From Algoriphagus sp. PAP.12 (GTDB lineage: Bacteria > Bacteroidota > Bacteroidia > Cytophagales > Cyclobacteriaceae), in NCBI RefSeq assembly GCF_026652115.1, contig NZ_JAPPSQ010000009.1, positions 152,249 to 216,248 on the forward strand: 64,000 nt of DNA, in the 5' to 3' direction. Shown here one piece after another: positions 9,189-18,959 of this stretch (position 1 is its first letter; the number at the start of each line of letters is the position of its first letter). The notes beneath the pieces are model-generated. The model worked only from the letters and a program-made list of their open reading frames with translations. It did not search any database and had not been told where the DNA came from. Made by a program: the position numbers and the translations under genes.

Positions 9189-11606
9189 TCACTCGCTTTT
9201 CAAACTCTTCACTGGATTCATAGAAGCTGCTTTGATGGATTGGAAACTGATCGTTACTATAGCGACAACCACAGCCAATATTCCCGCGATTAAGAATACC
9301 CACCAGTGAACTTGCGACTGATAGGCAAAACCTTCTAGCCATTTATTCATGGCATACCAAGCGACTGGAGTTGCGATCACGATTGCCACCAATACCAGTT
9401 TGATAAAATCCTTTGAAAGCAAGGCTACTATGCTTCCGGTATTTGCTCCTAATACTTTTCTGACTCCAATCTCTTTGGTTCTTTGTTCAGCCGTATAGGT
9501 CGCCAAGCCCAAAAGTCCCAAACAAGCGATGAAAATGGCCAATACCGAGAAAGTGGTAAAGATTTTCCTGAACCTGAAATCCGATTCATATTGAGCATTG
9601 AAATCCTCATCCAAAAAGCTATAAATGAAAGGTCTTTGTGGCACCAATTCTTTCCAGACACTCTCAATTTCCGCCAAAGTCCGAGGAAGGTTTTCAGTTT
9701 TCACTTTGACACTCATATATCGGCTAGCAAAAGCTGCAAATGGCAAAGTCAACGGTTCAACCGCTTCATGAAGGGAGGTGTAATTGAAATCTTTCACCAC
9801 CCCAATGACAGTTCCTGATCTCCCCCATTGATCGAATTTCTTACCGATAATTTCTTCCGGATTCGAATAGCCATATTGTCTTGCAGCGGATTCATTTAAC
9901 ACCATCGCGGATGTTGAATCTGAAGGATAATCTCTTGAATAGGACCTACCTGCTGCCAATTCCAATCCAAAATGATCAATAAAATCAACCCCCACTTGAA
10001 ATATGGGTTGGACTTGGAGAACCATTTCTCCATCCGGGTTTTCAATATGGGTACCGGCATTTGGATAATGACTTCCTGGAACACTTCTGGAAAATGCCAC
10101 CGAAAGGATGTCAGATTTAGATTCCAACTCACTCTTCAAGGAAGAGGAAACGTTGGTCACACTCCCATCATAATTAAAATCAGCGATGACCATTTGCTCC
10201 TTGTCAAATCCCATATCCTTATTGAGCAAAAGGTTCATTTGATTATAGACAATGATAGTCCCGGCAATCAGAGCAATGGAAAGGCTAAATTGAAATACAA
10301 CCAATCCTTTTCTGAGGTTTACTCCTTTTTGGTCTGATTTATTGATCCCTTTGAGGATTGCAACTGGTCTAAATGAGGATAGAACCAAGGCTGGATACGA
10401 TCCTGCCAAAAGTCCAACAAGAATAATTAAGCTTATGATAAATGGAAGTGTTTGCCAATTAATGACACTTTGCAAGGCAAATATTTTTCCCGTCAAATCA
10501 TTCATCAATGGCAATGCAATTGCCATCAAAACCACTGCAACTGCCGCAGAAAGCAAAACAATAATCAATGACTCACCAAGAAACTGATATATCAGACTTT
10601 TTCGATCAGCACCAATAGATTTTCTGATTCCCACTTCTTTGGCTCTTTCCAAAGACCTAGCGGTGGACAGATTCATAAAATTGATGATGGCAATGGATAA
10701 AATGAATAGACCAATCACCGAAAACACATAAATATTAGAAAGGGAACCTAATTCTCCAGGCTGTCTTCCTGCTACAGAATGCAAGTAGACATCATTCAAG
10801 GATTCGATCGCAACAGCATAATTTTCACCATTTTCATCCCCAGCCCTTCTTTTGACAAAATCAGGAAGTTTTGCCTCAAAGGCAGCCCGATCAAATTGAT
10901 CATTGACCAAGAAATAAGTATAAGTATCCACATATCCCCAAGATTCAAACACATCAGGTCTGGATTGAATATTCGTGATACGCGACAATAAAACCTCGAA
11001 TTTGAAATGGGAATTGGAGGGCAAATCTTCCACTACACCGGTCACAGTGTAATCTCCACCATTCGCTCTGCCTGCCACATCTGATCCTTTCATGGTTTTT
11101 CCCAAAGCAGGTTGATCACCAAAATACTTTTTGGCTGCACTTTCTGTCAAAACCACACTGTAGGGAGCCACTAATGCTGTTTTTGGATTTCCTTCAATCA
11201 AGTCCCAGCTAAATACATCAAAAACTGTGGAGTCCATAAACAAAATCCCATCCTCTTGCTGAGTAACATCGCCAACTGTAAACAAGATATCTGCTCTACC
11301 AGAGAACTGGACAACTTTCTCAATCTCAGGAAAATCAAGCTGTAGCGCAGGCCCAACGGGAGCATTTCCCCAAACCCAAAAAGAAGAATAATCCGGATTT
11401 TGCCCCTCTATCGATTCTCCATCAATCACTCGATAGATTCTATCCTTGTTGACATGGTATTGATCATAGGAAAGCTCATCCTGAACGAACATGAAAATCA
11501 AAACACAACAAGTCATTCCTATCCCTAGGCCCACTATGTTGATGATAGAATAAACCTTCTTTTTCAAAAGATTTCTCCAGGCGATTTTAAAGTAGTTCTT
11601 CAGCAT
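9189..11606 (-). CDS. FtsX/MacB-type ABC permease (805 aa)
   Basis: Starts MLKNYFKIAWRNLLKKK, with TM1 over SIINIVGLGIGMTCCVLIF, then FVQDELSYDQYH. The first FtsX core has INFMNLSTARSLERAKEVG and RKSIGADRKSL. The second has QRTKEIGVRKVLGAN (about residue 708), and the protein ends NPVKSLKSE. It is predicted to be the first gene of a unit: a sigma54-like element (11729-11744) and a three-half-site operator (11804-11828) lie upstream, giving a leader of about 110 nt. Three further permeases follow on the same strand. Confidence 0.92.
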   Translation of the reverse strand: MLKNYFKIAWRNLLKKKVYSIINIVGLGIGMTCCVLIFMFVQDELSYDQYHVNKDRIYRVIDGESIEGQNPDYSSFWVWGNAPVGPALQLDFPEIEKVVQFSGRADILFTVGDVTQQEDGILFMDSTVFDVFSWDLIEGNPKTALVAPYSVVLTESAAKKYFGDQPALGKTMKGSDVAGRANGGDYTVTGVVEDLPSNSHFKFEVLLSRITNIQSRPDVFESWGYVDTYTYFLVNDQFDRAAFEAKLPDFVKRRAGDENGENYAVAIESLNDVYLHSVAGRQPGELGSLSNIYVFSVIGLFILSIAIINFMNLSTARSLERAKEVGIRKSIGADRKSLIYQFLGESLIIVLLSAAVAVVLMAIALPLMNDLTGKIFALQSVINWQTLPFIISLIILVGLLAGSYPALVLSSFRPVAILKGINKSDQKGVNLRKGLVVFQFSLSIALIAGTIIVYNQMNLLLNKDMGFDKEQMVIADFNYDGSVTNVSSSLKSELESKSDILSVAFSRSVPGSHYPNAGTHIENPDGEMVLQVQPIFQVGVDFIDHFGLELAAGRSYSRDYPSDSTSAMVLNESAARQYGYSNPEEIIGKKFDQWGRSGTVIGVVKDFNYTSLHEAVEPLTLPFAAFASRYMSVKVKTENLPRTLAEIESVWKELVPQRPFIYSFLDEDFNAQYESDFRFRKIFTTFSVLAIFIACLGLLGLATYTAEQRTKEIGVRKVLGANTGSIVALLSKDFIKLVLVAIVIATPVAWYAMNKWLEGFAYQSQVHWWVFLIAGILAVVVAIVTISFQSIKAASMNPVKSLKSE

Positions 11607-11610
11607 GGTT

Positions 11611-11720
11611 TTTTATGTTCAAAAATTGGAAGGTTCGAAGGTTCCAAAGGTTTTAAAGTTCTTACCTATGATGTTTAGTCTTGGATCTCGGTTCTTGATA
11701 CTTGCTACTGATTATCCACT
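11611..11720. repeat. Heptad-like leader repeats in the 11607-11925 gap
   Basis: This 319-bp gap contains GGAAGGTTC/GAAGGTTCC-type units (about 11629-11665) and CTTGGATCTCGGTTCTTGAT-type units (about 11684-11704). The promoter and operator E follow, then a second block of GAAGGTGGGAAGGTTGGGAA units (about 11841-11875). No open reading frame worth calling is present. Confidence 0.5.
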
Positions 11721-11728
11721 TCAACTAT

Positions 11729-11744
11729 TTCCACTTTTGTGCCA
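11729..11744 (-). promoter_or_regulatory. Putative sigma54-like promoter E
   Basis: The minus strand reads TGGCACAAAAGTGGAA, a consensus TGGCAC -24 element with G at the -12 position after GG-N10. It lies 71 bp from the core of operator E. The transcription start would be near 11718, 112 nt before the permease ATG at 11606. Confidence 0.6.
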
Positions 11745-11803
11745 TGATGAATAGGTCAAAAGAGCCAAAAAACCACCATTTTCAACAAAAACACCTATTT
11801 CCT

Positions 11804-11828
11804 CGGACAATAATGTTCGCTCACGGTC
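11804..11828. promoter_or_regulatory. Enhancer-like operator E (three half-sites)
   Basis: CGGAC (11804-11808), N6, GTTCG-CTCA-CGGTC (11815-11828). The third half-site is on the promoter side, as in operators A, D and F. A 7-bp inverted repeat AATAGGT/ACCTATT (11750-11756, 11793-11799) lies between it and the -24 element. Confidence 0.65.
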
Positions 11829-11925
11829 GAAAGGAAAGTATGAAGGTGGGAAGGTTGGGAAGTTCGAAGGTTTTCATATTCTATCTCCAATCTACCGATT
11901 CTAGGTTCTTTGCTCTCGACTCTAA

Positions 11926-14382
11926 TTATTCACTTTTCAAACTATCGACAGGATTCATTAATGCCGCCCGGACACTTCTCAAGCTGATCGTTGCAAATGC
12001 TATCGCTATTGCAATCAAAGAAGCCAATGCAAAAACCCACCAGCTAATTTCCACATGATAGGCAAAGTCGGCTAGCCATAAATCCATCAAATATTTTCCT
12101 AGTGGGATAGCGATCACCAAGGAAATGACAATCAATTTGATAAAGTCTTTAGCCAATAGACCGACCACTTGATTTACAGTGGCTCCCAAAACTTTACGAA
12201 CTCCTATCTCTTTGACTCTTTGCTCAGCTGTGAATGTAACCAATCCAAATAATCCCAAGCAGGCTACAAAAATGGTCATCAGAGCCAATACCATCAGAAA
12301 TGAACCCATTTTGGCCTCTTGGATATAGGTTTCATTATACAATTCATCCAAAAAGGCATAGTGAAAAGCTTCCCCGATATCGAAGCCATTCCATGTAGTC
12401 TCTATATCCTGCAAAAGCGGCTGCAATTCAGCCCTATCCACTTTCAAAATCAAACTATAATACGGATTGTACACCATCATCAAAGGCTTAATGGGTTCAC
12501 GAAGGGACTTTGCCACAAAGTCTTTCACTACACCTATGACTTGGACATCTTCTCTCCCTCCTTGATTGTCCGTCATGATTTCAAAAACAGCCCCAACAGG
12601 ATCTTCTGTAATTCCCAATTCCTTGACCGCAGTCTCATTTAGAATAATATTATTCTTTTCATTTCCTCTACCTGAAGAGAAATTCCTCCCAGAAATCAAT
12701 TCCATTCCCAGTGTGGAAATATATGCTTCATCTATTCCATACTGCATCATTCTGGTGGTCTGGGTAGGATCGTCCTTGGATACCAGGTTTTGGACGTTGG
12801 TATCTGTAGGTCCTGAAGGGATAAAAGCCGAATTGGTCAAATGACTGATTCGAGGGTCAGAGCGAAGTTCATTCATAAATACCTCCAAATGCTCACCAAG
12901 AAGACCCGCATCCCGAAGCACCACCAACTGTTCTCTATCATATCCAATGTCTTTGTCCTGAATAAATTTCATTTGCTGGGAAACCACCAAAGTGGCGATG
13001 ATCAATGCTACTGAAACAGCAAATTGAAAAACCACCAAACCGCTTCTGAAAGAGCTTTTATTCGACCCAAAAGCTCTTTTTCTCAGTGATTCAATTGGTT
13101 TAAAACTTGATAAGAAAAATGCCGGATAACCACCCGCCATTAGCGTAACCAGGAGAATCAACAATCCAATAATCCCTAGAAACAAGGGATCCAATAATGA
13201 CAAAACGGTTAAACTTTTATCTGAAAAATCATTAAAGAAAGGAACTGCAATACTAGCCATAACAAATGCTAAAATCATGGCTAAGCAGATCGCCAAGAAG
13301 GACTCAGATAAAAACTGATAAATCAACTGTTGCTTATCAGAACCCATTACTTTTCTCACCCCAATTTCCTTCAGTCTTTGAGAAGCCCCTGCAGTGGACA
13401 GGTTCATAAAATTGATACAGGCGATGAGCAACATAAAAGCTGCGATGGCACAATAGATCATTACAGTTTGCATGTCTCCACCTGCCTGGAAATCTCCATG
13501 CCCATTATACTTAGAATTCAAGTGGATATCTTTCAGATTCTGTAGTTTGAGGTAAACGAAATTTCCCTTTGCAAAAAATTCATCAAAACTCATTCCCATA
13601 CCCTGTTGCATTTGCCCTTCCATGTATTTTCTGGAAATAGCAAGCAGGTTTTCATCAATTTGATCTGCTTTGATTGCTTCATTCAAGCGCACATAGGTAA
13701 CATAGCTTCCTGATAGCCAGCTTTGATTTTTGGAATCAGGACTACCAAGCATTGAAATAAACATATCAAAGTGAAAGTGGGAATTGGAAGGAATATCTTG
13801 AATTACTCCTGTCACCAAATATTCCCCAGATAAATTATTGTATTCCATATGGTGATATCCTATATCCTCCAATTGGATCACTTGATTGATTGGGTCACTT
13901 TCTCCAAAAAGTGCTTTGGCCTGCTCCTCTGTCAAAACAATAGAATTCGGTGTATTCAAAGCAGTAGCAGAATTGCCTTTGACAAAAGGAAGAGAGAAAA
14001 CCTGAAAGAAATTAGGATCAACTATCGCTGTGGTTCCTTTCCGGATCACTTGGTTATCTAGGTTAATTTTGGTTTCAGAACTCAGTTTGATGACTCTTGT
14101 GGCATCTTCCACCCCGGAAACCTCTTCTTTCAAAGTCGTGGCTAGAGGTGCCATGACGCTTGCCTCATCCAATAGTTCGTTACCAATTTTTGCCTCAAGA
14201 TTTACTCTAAAAATCCGATCCGAGTCTTCATAGAACCTGTCATAGCTAAACTCTTCTATCACGTACAGGCTAATTACCAAGCAGGTAGCTAATCCGAGAG
14301 AAAGTCCCAAAATGTTGATTAGAGAAACCAGTTTATTCTTTTTTAGATTTCTCCAGGCGATTTTTATATAAGTTTTCAGCAT
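11926..14382 (-). CDS. FtsX/MacB-type ABC permease (818 aa)
   Basis: The longest member of the array. It starts MLKTYIKIAWRNLKKNK, with TM1 over LINILGLSLGLATCLVISL. The signature INFMNLSTAGASQRLKEIG with RKVMGSDKQQL marks the first FtsX core, and QRVKEIGVRKVLGAT (about residue 721) the second. It ends NPVDSLKSE. The first periplasmic domain contains a Met/Gln-rich stretch (MEGQMQQGMGMSFDE) that resembles one in the permease at 18960. It follows the permease at 14510 after a 127-bp repeat-filled gap with no promoter element, so the two are taken as a pair under promoter D. Confidence 0.92.
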   Translation of the reverse strand: MLKTYIKIAWRNLKKNKLVSLINILGLSLGLATCLVISLYVIEEFSYDRFYEDSDRIFRVNLEAKIGNELLDEASVMAPLATTLKEEVSGVEDATRVIKLSSETKINLDNQVIRKGTTAIVDPNFFQVFSLPFVKGNSATALNTPNSIVLTEEQAKALFGESDPINQVIQLEDIGYHHMEYNNLSGEYLVTGVIQDIPSNSHFHFDMFISMLGSPDSKNQSWLSGSYVTYVRLNEAIKADQIDENLLAISRKYMEGQMQQGMGMSFDEFFAKGNFVYLKLQNLKDIHLNSKYNGHGDFQAGGDMQTVMIYCAIAAFMLLIACINFMNLSTAGASQRLKEIGVRKVMGSDKQQLIYQFLSESFLAICLAMILAFVMASIAVPFFNDFSDKSLTVLSLLDPLFLGIIGLLILLVTLMAGGYPAFFLSSFKPIESLRKRAFGSNKSSFRSGLVVFQFAVSVALIIATLVVSQQMKFIQDKDIGYDREQLVVLRDAGLLGEHLEVFMNELRSDPRISHLTNSAFIPSGPTDTNVQNLVSKDDPTQTTRMMQYGIDEAYISTLGMELISGRNFSSGRGNEKNNIILNETAVKELGITEDPVGAVFEIMTDNQGGREDVQVIGVVKDFVAKSLREPIKPLMMVYNPYYSLILKVDRAELQPLLQDIETTWNGFDIGEAFHYAFLDELYNETYIQEAKMGSFLMVLALMTIFVACLGLFGLVTFTAEQRVKEIGVRKVLGATVNQVVGLLAKDFIKLIVISLVIAIPLGKYLMDLWLADFAYHVEISWWVFALASLIAIAIAFATISLRSVRAALMNPVDSLKSE

Positions 14383-14390
14383 GTTTTTCT

Positions 14391-14509
14391 TAATTGAAAT
14401 ATTTCAAAATTGGAAAATTGAAAAATTAGTCTCAGCTGCATTATTGCTCCAGTGAATCCTGATCCATATCTCTAATCTCTTTTCTTTTGGTTCTTGACAC
14501 TTGATTCTC
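14391..14509. repeat. Degenerate heptad-repeat intercistronic spacer
   Basis: AATTGAAATATTTCAAAATTGG-like units (14394-14425) are followed by CT-rich CTTTTGGTTCTTGACACTTG-like units (14482-14503). It has the same composition and order as the gap at 9060-9182, although the flanking permeases are only distantly similar. Confidence 0.55.
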
Positions 14510-16936
14510 TTATTCATCTTTCAAACTTTGGATGGGTTCAGATCTGGTGCTTTGGTAGCTTTGGAAGAAAATCGTCAATCCAGCGATTACAAGACATGCC
14601 AAAACGGAAAGCAAAATCAAACCTATGCTGATTCCCGTTTTATAAGCATAATCTGAAAGCCATTGATTGGTCAAATAGACAGCAACTGGAATCGCCAAAA
14701 CGATGGCTATCAATACCAATTTCAAGAATGAGGAGGAAAGCATAATGAAAATTTCGACTCCTGAGGCTCCAAATACTTTCCTTATACCAATCTCTTTGGT
14801 TCTCAGATGAGTAGTATAAGCTGTCAAGCCAAATAAGCCTAGACAGGCTATCAGGACGGATAAAAATGTCAAAACCTTGAGCAGATCAGCCATTTTCATC
14901 TCAGATTGATACATCCTTGAAAAATCCTGATCAAAAAAAGTGTAATTCATCGGTACTCTGGAGACAAATCCTTCCCAAGTTTTTTGGATATCCTCTATCC
15001 CTGCCTCCGAAGGATTTAAAGTCAACCTGATACTGATATAATCTCTGAGATAATAATCATGCATGTACTCGATTACCAAAGGCTTGATTTCATTTCTATA
15101 GGACTCAAAGTTGAAATCTTCTACCATTCCGATTACTTCCAACTGTGCCTCATCATTTTCACCTTGATTGCGAACTACTATTTGTCCAATCGGATCTTGA
15201 GCAATCCCAAGGTATGCAGCGGCCTTTTGATTAATGATTACTTTGCTTTGATCCACGCCTTCTACCATGGAAAAGTTGCGCCCTTCCACCAATTCGAACT
15301 GATAGGCATCTAAATAGTCGGCATCAGCTTCATACCAGTTCATTCCATGTTCCAAATCCGAATCTCGAAGGTTGAATGAGCGCATTTGGAACTGGCCAGT
15401 CATGGGAATCCCTGTTGAAAAGCTCACAGAATTGATCTGAGACTGAGAAGAAAGCATGTTTTTAAACGCCTCTCTTTCTTCATTTTGAACTTCCCCGTCA
15501 TTATGAATGATCAGCAGTTGTTCCTTGTTAAATCCAGGATTGGAGTTTTGGATAAAAGACAATTGCCTCTGGACAAGCAAAGTGCAAATGATCAATGTCA
15601 AGGAGGTAGCAAACTGGAAAACCACCAGGGTATTTCGGAAAGTATGCGAGTTTTTACCAACTCCTATTTGTTGCTTGATCACCAGAAGTGGCTTGAAAGA
15701 AGAAAGGTAAAACGCAGGATAAGCCCCTGACAAAAAAGTCAAAACTACTATCAAAACTGGCACCACTGTCAAGATCAGTGGATTCTGGATCAGGTTAAAC
15801 TGAAGTTCTTTTCCTGAAATCTGATTAAACAATCCATTGGATAACTGGACTAAAATCAAAGAAAAGACCATGGCTACCACTACGACCAAAAACGCTTCCG
15901 TCAAAAACTGAAAAACCAGCTGAGATTTTTGCGACCCCATTACTTTTCTAACCCCAACTTCCATGCTTCTCAATCCAGCTTTCGCAGTTGCCAAATTCAT
16001 GAAATTGATGCATGCCAAAAGCAATACAAAAAGGGCCACCAGAGAAAACATGTAAACATAACCCTCATATCCATTAGCTTCCATTTCCCGAAGCAGATGA
16101 GATTTCAAATGGATATCTTGAATGGGCATCAGTTGTAAGTTGAAGTCTGAACCTTCCTCCTCACTTCCAAAGGCCGGAATCGCATAATTGGCAACGACCT
16201 GGTTTAATTTTTCTTGAACCTGTTCCTTTTTACCTTCAGGAAATTTCAGATAGGTATTCAAAATAGGCCAAGTCCAGGAATCCATTAAAAATATCTCATT
16301 GTACATCCCCGGTTCATAGACGAGCATGTCAAAATGCATATGTGACTGCGAAGGCAAATCTTCAAAGACCACTGCGATTTCCCTTGCTACCGGCTCATTG
16401 CTACCAATCATTAGAGCTTTCCCAATCAATTCCTGTGGGGCCACATCACCAAAATATTTTTGAGCCATTGAAGCCGAAATAGCTAAAAGATTGGGCTCTG
16501 AGAGTGCTTTTTCTTTACTTCCTGCCAAAACAGAAAGATCGAAGACATTGAAGAATCCAGGCTCAGCATAGAATACCTTTTCTTCTCTGAAAATTTGTTC
16601 CCTGTTTGGGCCTGTTGCAGGCTGGATCGTAAAATCATTCCATTTCAATATTCGTGTCATTGCCTCTACTTCAGGAATATCTTCTGAAACCCTTACTCCC
16701 AATGCAGGTGGAGCTGTCGCATAACTTGCGGTTTCAGCATTCCCCCAATTCGCACTGACCCTAAAAATCTGATCTGAATCCGGCAAAAAACGATCATAGC
16801 TCAACTCATCCTGAACAAACAAGAGAATGATCAAAAAGCTGCTCAAACCTAAACTCAGCCCAAAAATGTTCAGTCCCGTATAGAGTTTATTTTTCTGAAG
16901 AGTTCTCCAAGCTATTTTCAGGTAGTTTTTAAGCAT
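14510..16936 (-). CDS. FtsX/MacB-type ABC permease (808 aa)
   Basis: Starts MLKNYLKIAWRTLQKNK, with TM1 over GLNIFGLSLGLSSFLIILL and then FVQDELSYDRF. The first FtsX core has INFMNLATAKAGLRSMEVG and RKVMGSQKSQL. The second has LRTKEIGIRKVFGAS (about residue 711). It is the only complete member ending EPIQSLKDE instead of NPxxSLKxE, and the last TM block (GLILLSVLACLVIAGLT) is also unusual. It is the first gene of its unit, with a sigma54-like element 28 bp upstream (16964-16979) and operator D beyond it. Confidence 0.92.
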   Translation of the reverse strand: MLKNYLKIAWRTLQKNKLYTGLNIFGLSLGLSSFLIILLFVQDELSYDRFLPDSDQIFRVSANWGNAETASYATAPPALGVRVSEDIPEVEAMTRILKWNDFTIQPATGPNREQIFREEKVFYAEPGFFNVFDLSVLAGSKEKALSEPNLLAISASMAQKYFGDVAPQELIGKALMIGSNEPVAREIAVVFEDLPSQSHMHFDMLVYEPGMYNEIFLMDSWTWPILNTYLKFPEGKKEQVQEKLNQVVANYAIPAFGSEEEGSDFNLQLMPIQDIHLKSHLLREMEANGYEGYVYMFSLVALFVLLLACINFMNLATAKAGLRSMEVGVRKVMGSQKSQLVFQFLTEAFLVVVVAMVFSLILVQLSNGLFNQISGKELQFNLIQNPLILTVVPVLIVVLTFLSGAYPAFYLSSFKPLLVIKQQIGVGKNSHTFRNTLVVFQFATSLTLIICTLLVQRQLSFIQNSNPGFNKEQLLIIHNDGEVQNEEREAFKNMLSSQSQINSVSFSTGIPMTGQFQMRSFNLRDSDLEHGMNWYEADADYLDAYQFELVEGRNFSMVEGVDQSKVIINQKAAAYLGIAQDPIGQIVVRNQGENDEAQLEVIGMVEDFNFESYRNEIKPLVIEYMHDYYLRDYISIRLTLNPSEAGIEDIQKTWEGFVSRVPMNYTFFDQDFSRMYQSEMKMADLLKVLTFLSVLIACLGLFGLTAYTTHLRTKEIGIRKVFGASGVEIFIMLSSSFLKLVLIAIVLAIPVAVYLTNQWLSDYAYKTGISIGLILLSVLACLVIAGLTIFFQSYQSTRSEPIQSLKDE

Positions 16937-16963
16937 AATAGGTCAGGTTTGCGGAAAATATTA

Positions 16964-16979
16964 TCCTAGGATTATGCCA
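16964..16979 (-). promoter_or_regulatory. Putative sigma54-like promoter D
   Basis: The minus strand reads TGGCATAATCCTAGGA, with GG-N10-GG. It is 71 bp from the core of operator D. The predicted start is near 16954, about 17 nt before the permease ATG at 16936. Confidence 0.6.
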
Positions 16980-16982
16980 GTA

Positions 16983-17016
16983 AAAATGGCCGAATTAAGC
17001 ACTCTAAGGCCATTTT
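16983..17016. repeat. 9-bp inverted repeat between operator D and promoter D
   Basis: AAAATGGCC (16983-16991) and GGCCATTTT (17008-17016) are perfect arms around a 16-nt loop. They lie between the -24 element and the operator. The element could be a DNA-bending site, a block to transcription arriving from the right, or a site for another protein. Confidence 0.6.
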
Positions 17017-17038
17017 CATAAATTCCTCCTATAAGATC

Positions 17039-17063
17039 CGAACAGTTTCGTCCGATTTCGAGC
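17039..17063. promoter_or_regulatory. Enhancer-like operator D (three half-sites)
   Basis: CGAAC-N6-GTCCG-N4-CGAGC, with its core at 17050-17063. It lies between the divergent permease (minus) and bestrophin (plus) genes, 75 bp from the bestrophin ATG, so it could act on either. The fixed distance to the minus-strand -24 element favours the permease. Confidence 0.6.
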
Positions 17064-17137
17064 AATGAAATTCCATAGCTCACATCCAATAGCAAAATCG
17101 GTTAAAAATCAGTAGTTTAAAGAAAAAATCATCACCT

Positions 17138-18127
17138 ATGTACGTCAAAAGGCATTATCACATTTATAGCACGATTCGATGGTCGAGAAAAATCTTGCTC
17201 AACGGATTCCTATACTCTGCTGCGGTGATTTTAATCTATGAAATCACCAAGATTCCTTTTTACCTTCCTTGGCAACCTATTTCTGTAATAGGTATTGCCG
17301 TGGCTTTTTATCTGGGTTTTAAAAACAACTCCTCCTACGACCGAACATGGGAGGCCAGAAAAATCTGGGGAGCAATCATCAACGACAGCCGATCTTTTGC
17401 AACAGGAATCATATCTCTTCCTGTCTCAGAAGAAGTCTCTGACGAGAAGAAAAAGGAAATCATTTACCGGCACCTTGCTTGGGTAATCGCACTGAAACAT
17501 GCCATGAGAGCAGGTAAATCTTGGGAGCACAATGGTGCAGTGGACAAGCTTGTTTTTACACCTCATTTCATGGAGGAAGCAATTCAGGGGGTATTCCCAG
17601 AAATCAAACGTTACCTTTCAAAAGAAGAAATTGAAGAATTGAAAAAACACAGCAACCTTCCGAGTCAGATTTTACTCAATCAGACCAAAGCTGTAAAGGA
17701 ATTGGAGGATAGTGGTCAAATCTCGGAATTCAAACACATCTGGCTCCATGAACTGATTACTCGACTCTATACAGACCAGGGAATGACGGAGCGAATCAAA
17801 AACTTTCCTTTTCCAAGACAATATGCCTCTACGGGTCTTTTTATCAATTACATATTCTGTGCATTGATTCCATTTGGCCTTTTGGATATTTTCATCCAGT
17901 CAGACAGCCTCCATCATTGGATGACCATTCCATTTTCTGGAATCATCATCTGGATTTTCTTTTTGGTCGATCGAATCGGGGACTATTCGGAAAACCCATT
18001 TGAATCAGCTTACAATGATGTACCTATATCATCAATTACTAGGGCAATTGAAATTGATTTGCTCGAAATGATCAGAGACAAAGACATCCCAGAACCTTAT
18101 CCGGTGGAAAATGGATTTTTGATGTAA
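17138..18127 (+). CDS. Bestrophin-family (UPF0187) ion channel
   Basis: A 329-residue membrane protein. Its N-terminal part has two hydrophobic segments (about 25-45 and 50-62), followed by the family hallmark FKNNSSYDRTWEARKIWG and INDSRSFA. A second hydrophobic pair lies at about 231-280 (INYIFCALIPFGLLDIF and IIIWIFFLVDRIGDYSENPFE). Bacterial bestrophins form pentameric channels; known ones conduct cations or anions depending on pore residues, so the ion cannot be assigned here. It is a single gene, the only plus-strand gene inside the permease array, and it ends in a bidirectional terminator. It looks like an independent insertion between two permease units. Confidence 0.88.
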   Translation: MYVKRHYHIYSTIRWSRKILLNGFLYSAAVILIYEITKIPFYLPWQPISVIGIAVAFYLGFKNNSSYDRTWEARKIWGAIINDSRSFATGIISLPVSEEVSDEKKKEIIYRHLAWVIALKHAMRAGKSWEHNGAVDKLVFTPHFMEEAIQGVFPEIKRYLSKEEIEELKKHSNLPSQILLNQTKAVKELEDSGQISEFKHIWLHELITRLYTDQGMTERIKNFPFPRQYASTGLFINYIFCALIPFGLLDIFIQSDSLHHWMTIPFSGIIIWIFFLVDRIGDYSENPFESAYNDVPISSITRAIEIDLLEMIRDKDIPEPYPVENGFLM

Positions 18128-18131
18128 TACC

Positions 18132-18168
18132 AAAAAAGCCCTGTCATTTAATCTGAAAGGGCTTTTTT
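18132..18168. terminator. Bidirectional terminator
   Basis: A perfect 11-bp stem AAAAAAGCCCT / AGGGCTTTTTT (18132-18142, 18158-18168) with a 15-nt loop. It sits between the convergent bestrophin (plus) and DUF2807 (minus) genes and gives a T run on both strands. Confidence 0.92.
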
Positions 18169-18185
18169 ATGGTGCAATTGGTTAA

Positions 18186-18881
18186 TTATCTCTTACGGAT
18201 GGAGCTGGAGCCAGAAACTCTGACTTCACCCATTCTAGGGGAACCTGAATAAATAATATCTCCAGAGCCTGATGATCTTACAGAGATCTCTCCCAAGTCT
18301 CCCACCTCAGTATCGCCTGATCCTGATTTGGAAACGTTCAATTCCCCAATCGCTAAATTCTCTGCCAAGAAGTCTCCTGAACCTGACTGCTTGATTTCGG
18401 CCTCATCTACCGCACCTCCTTTGATCTTAATTTCAGCCGAACCAGAAATTGAGGCTTCCAATTCTCTTGCTTCCAAGGTATTCATGATGATATCTCCTGA
18501 ACCAGAAAGCCCGATATAGAACTCACCTGCCTCAACTGGAGAGGTCACTTCCATTTCACCGGAACCAGAACATCTCACTCCTTCCAATTCACGATAGGTG
18601 ATGTAAAACTTCAACTTCACATTGTTATAGTTCCCTCTAACTAATCCGACACTCAAAACATCTCCGTCGATTTCGGTTTTCACTTTATCCAAGCTTACTC
18701 CTTTAGCCTCGATACGGATTTCTTCTTTATTCCCTTCAGTCAAAATCACCTCCCAGCTTCCTCCTGAATGTACTTTGGTAAAATGTCCAGGAGTTCTGGT
18801 TTCTGTTTGTTGAGCTTGTACGCAAGAAGCCAATCCAAATACGATTAGCATAACTGCGGCAATTTTTGTGTTGATTTTCAT
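18186..18881 (-). CDS. DUF2807 (GIN-domain) secreted protein, copy 2
   Basis: 231 residues with a signal peptide (MKINTKIAAVMLIVFGLASCVQAQ). The cysteine at residue 20 gives a possible but imperfect lipobox, LASC. A head region (TRTPGHFTKVHSGGSWEV) is followed by seven SGSG(D/E)-type repeats about 20 residues apart, the GIN motif of DUF2807, predicted to form a beta-helix. It is a clear paralogue of the protein at 24205-24906. It is the last gene of its unit, 78 bp after the permease at 18960 and ahead of the strong terminator at 18132. The function of the family is not established. Association with the permeases is inferred from synteny and shared regulation. Confidence 0.85.
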   Translation of the reverse strand: MKINTKIAAVMLIVFGLASCVQAQQTETRTPGHFTKVHSGGSWEVILTEGNKEEIRIEAKGVSLDKVKTEIDGDVLSVGLVRGNYNNVKLKFYITYRELEGVRCSGSGEMEVTSPVEAGEFYIGLSGSGDIIMNTLEARELEASISGSAEIKIKGGAVDEAEIKQSGSGDFLAENLAIGELNVSKSGSGDTEVGDLGEISVRSSGSGDIIYSGSPRMGEVRVSGSSSIRKR

Positions 18882-18959
18882 AATTCGAATTGTAAAATTT
18901 TAAAATTGAAATATTATAAAATTCTGTTTCTCTTGGATCTTGATTCTTGGATCTATTTT

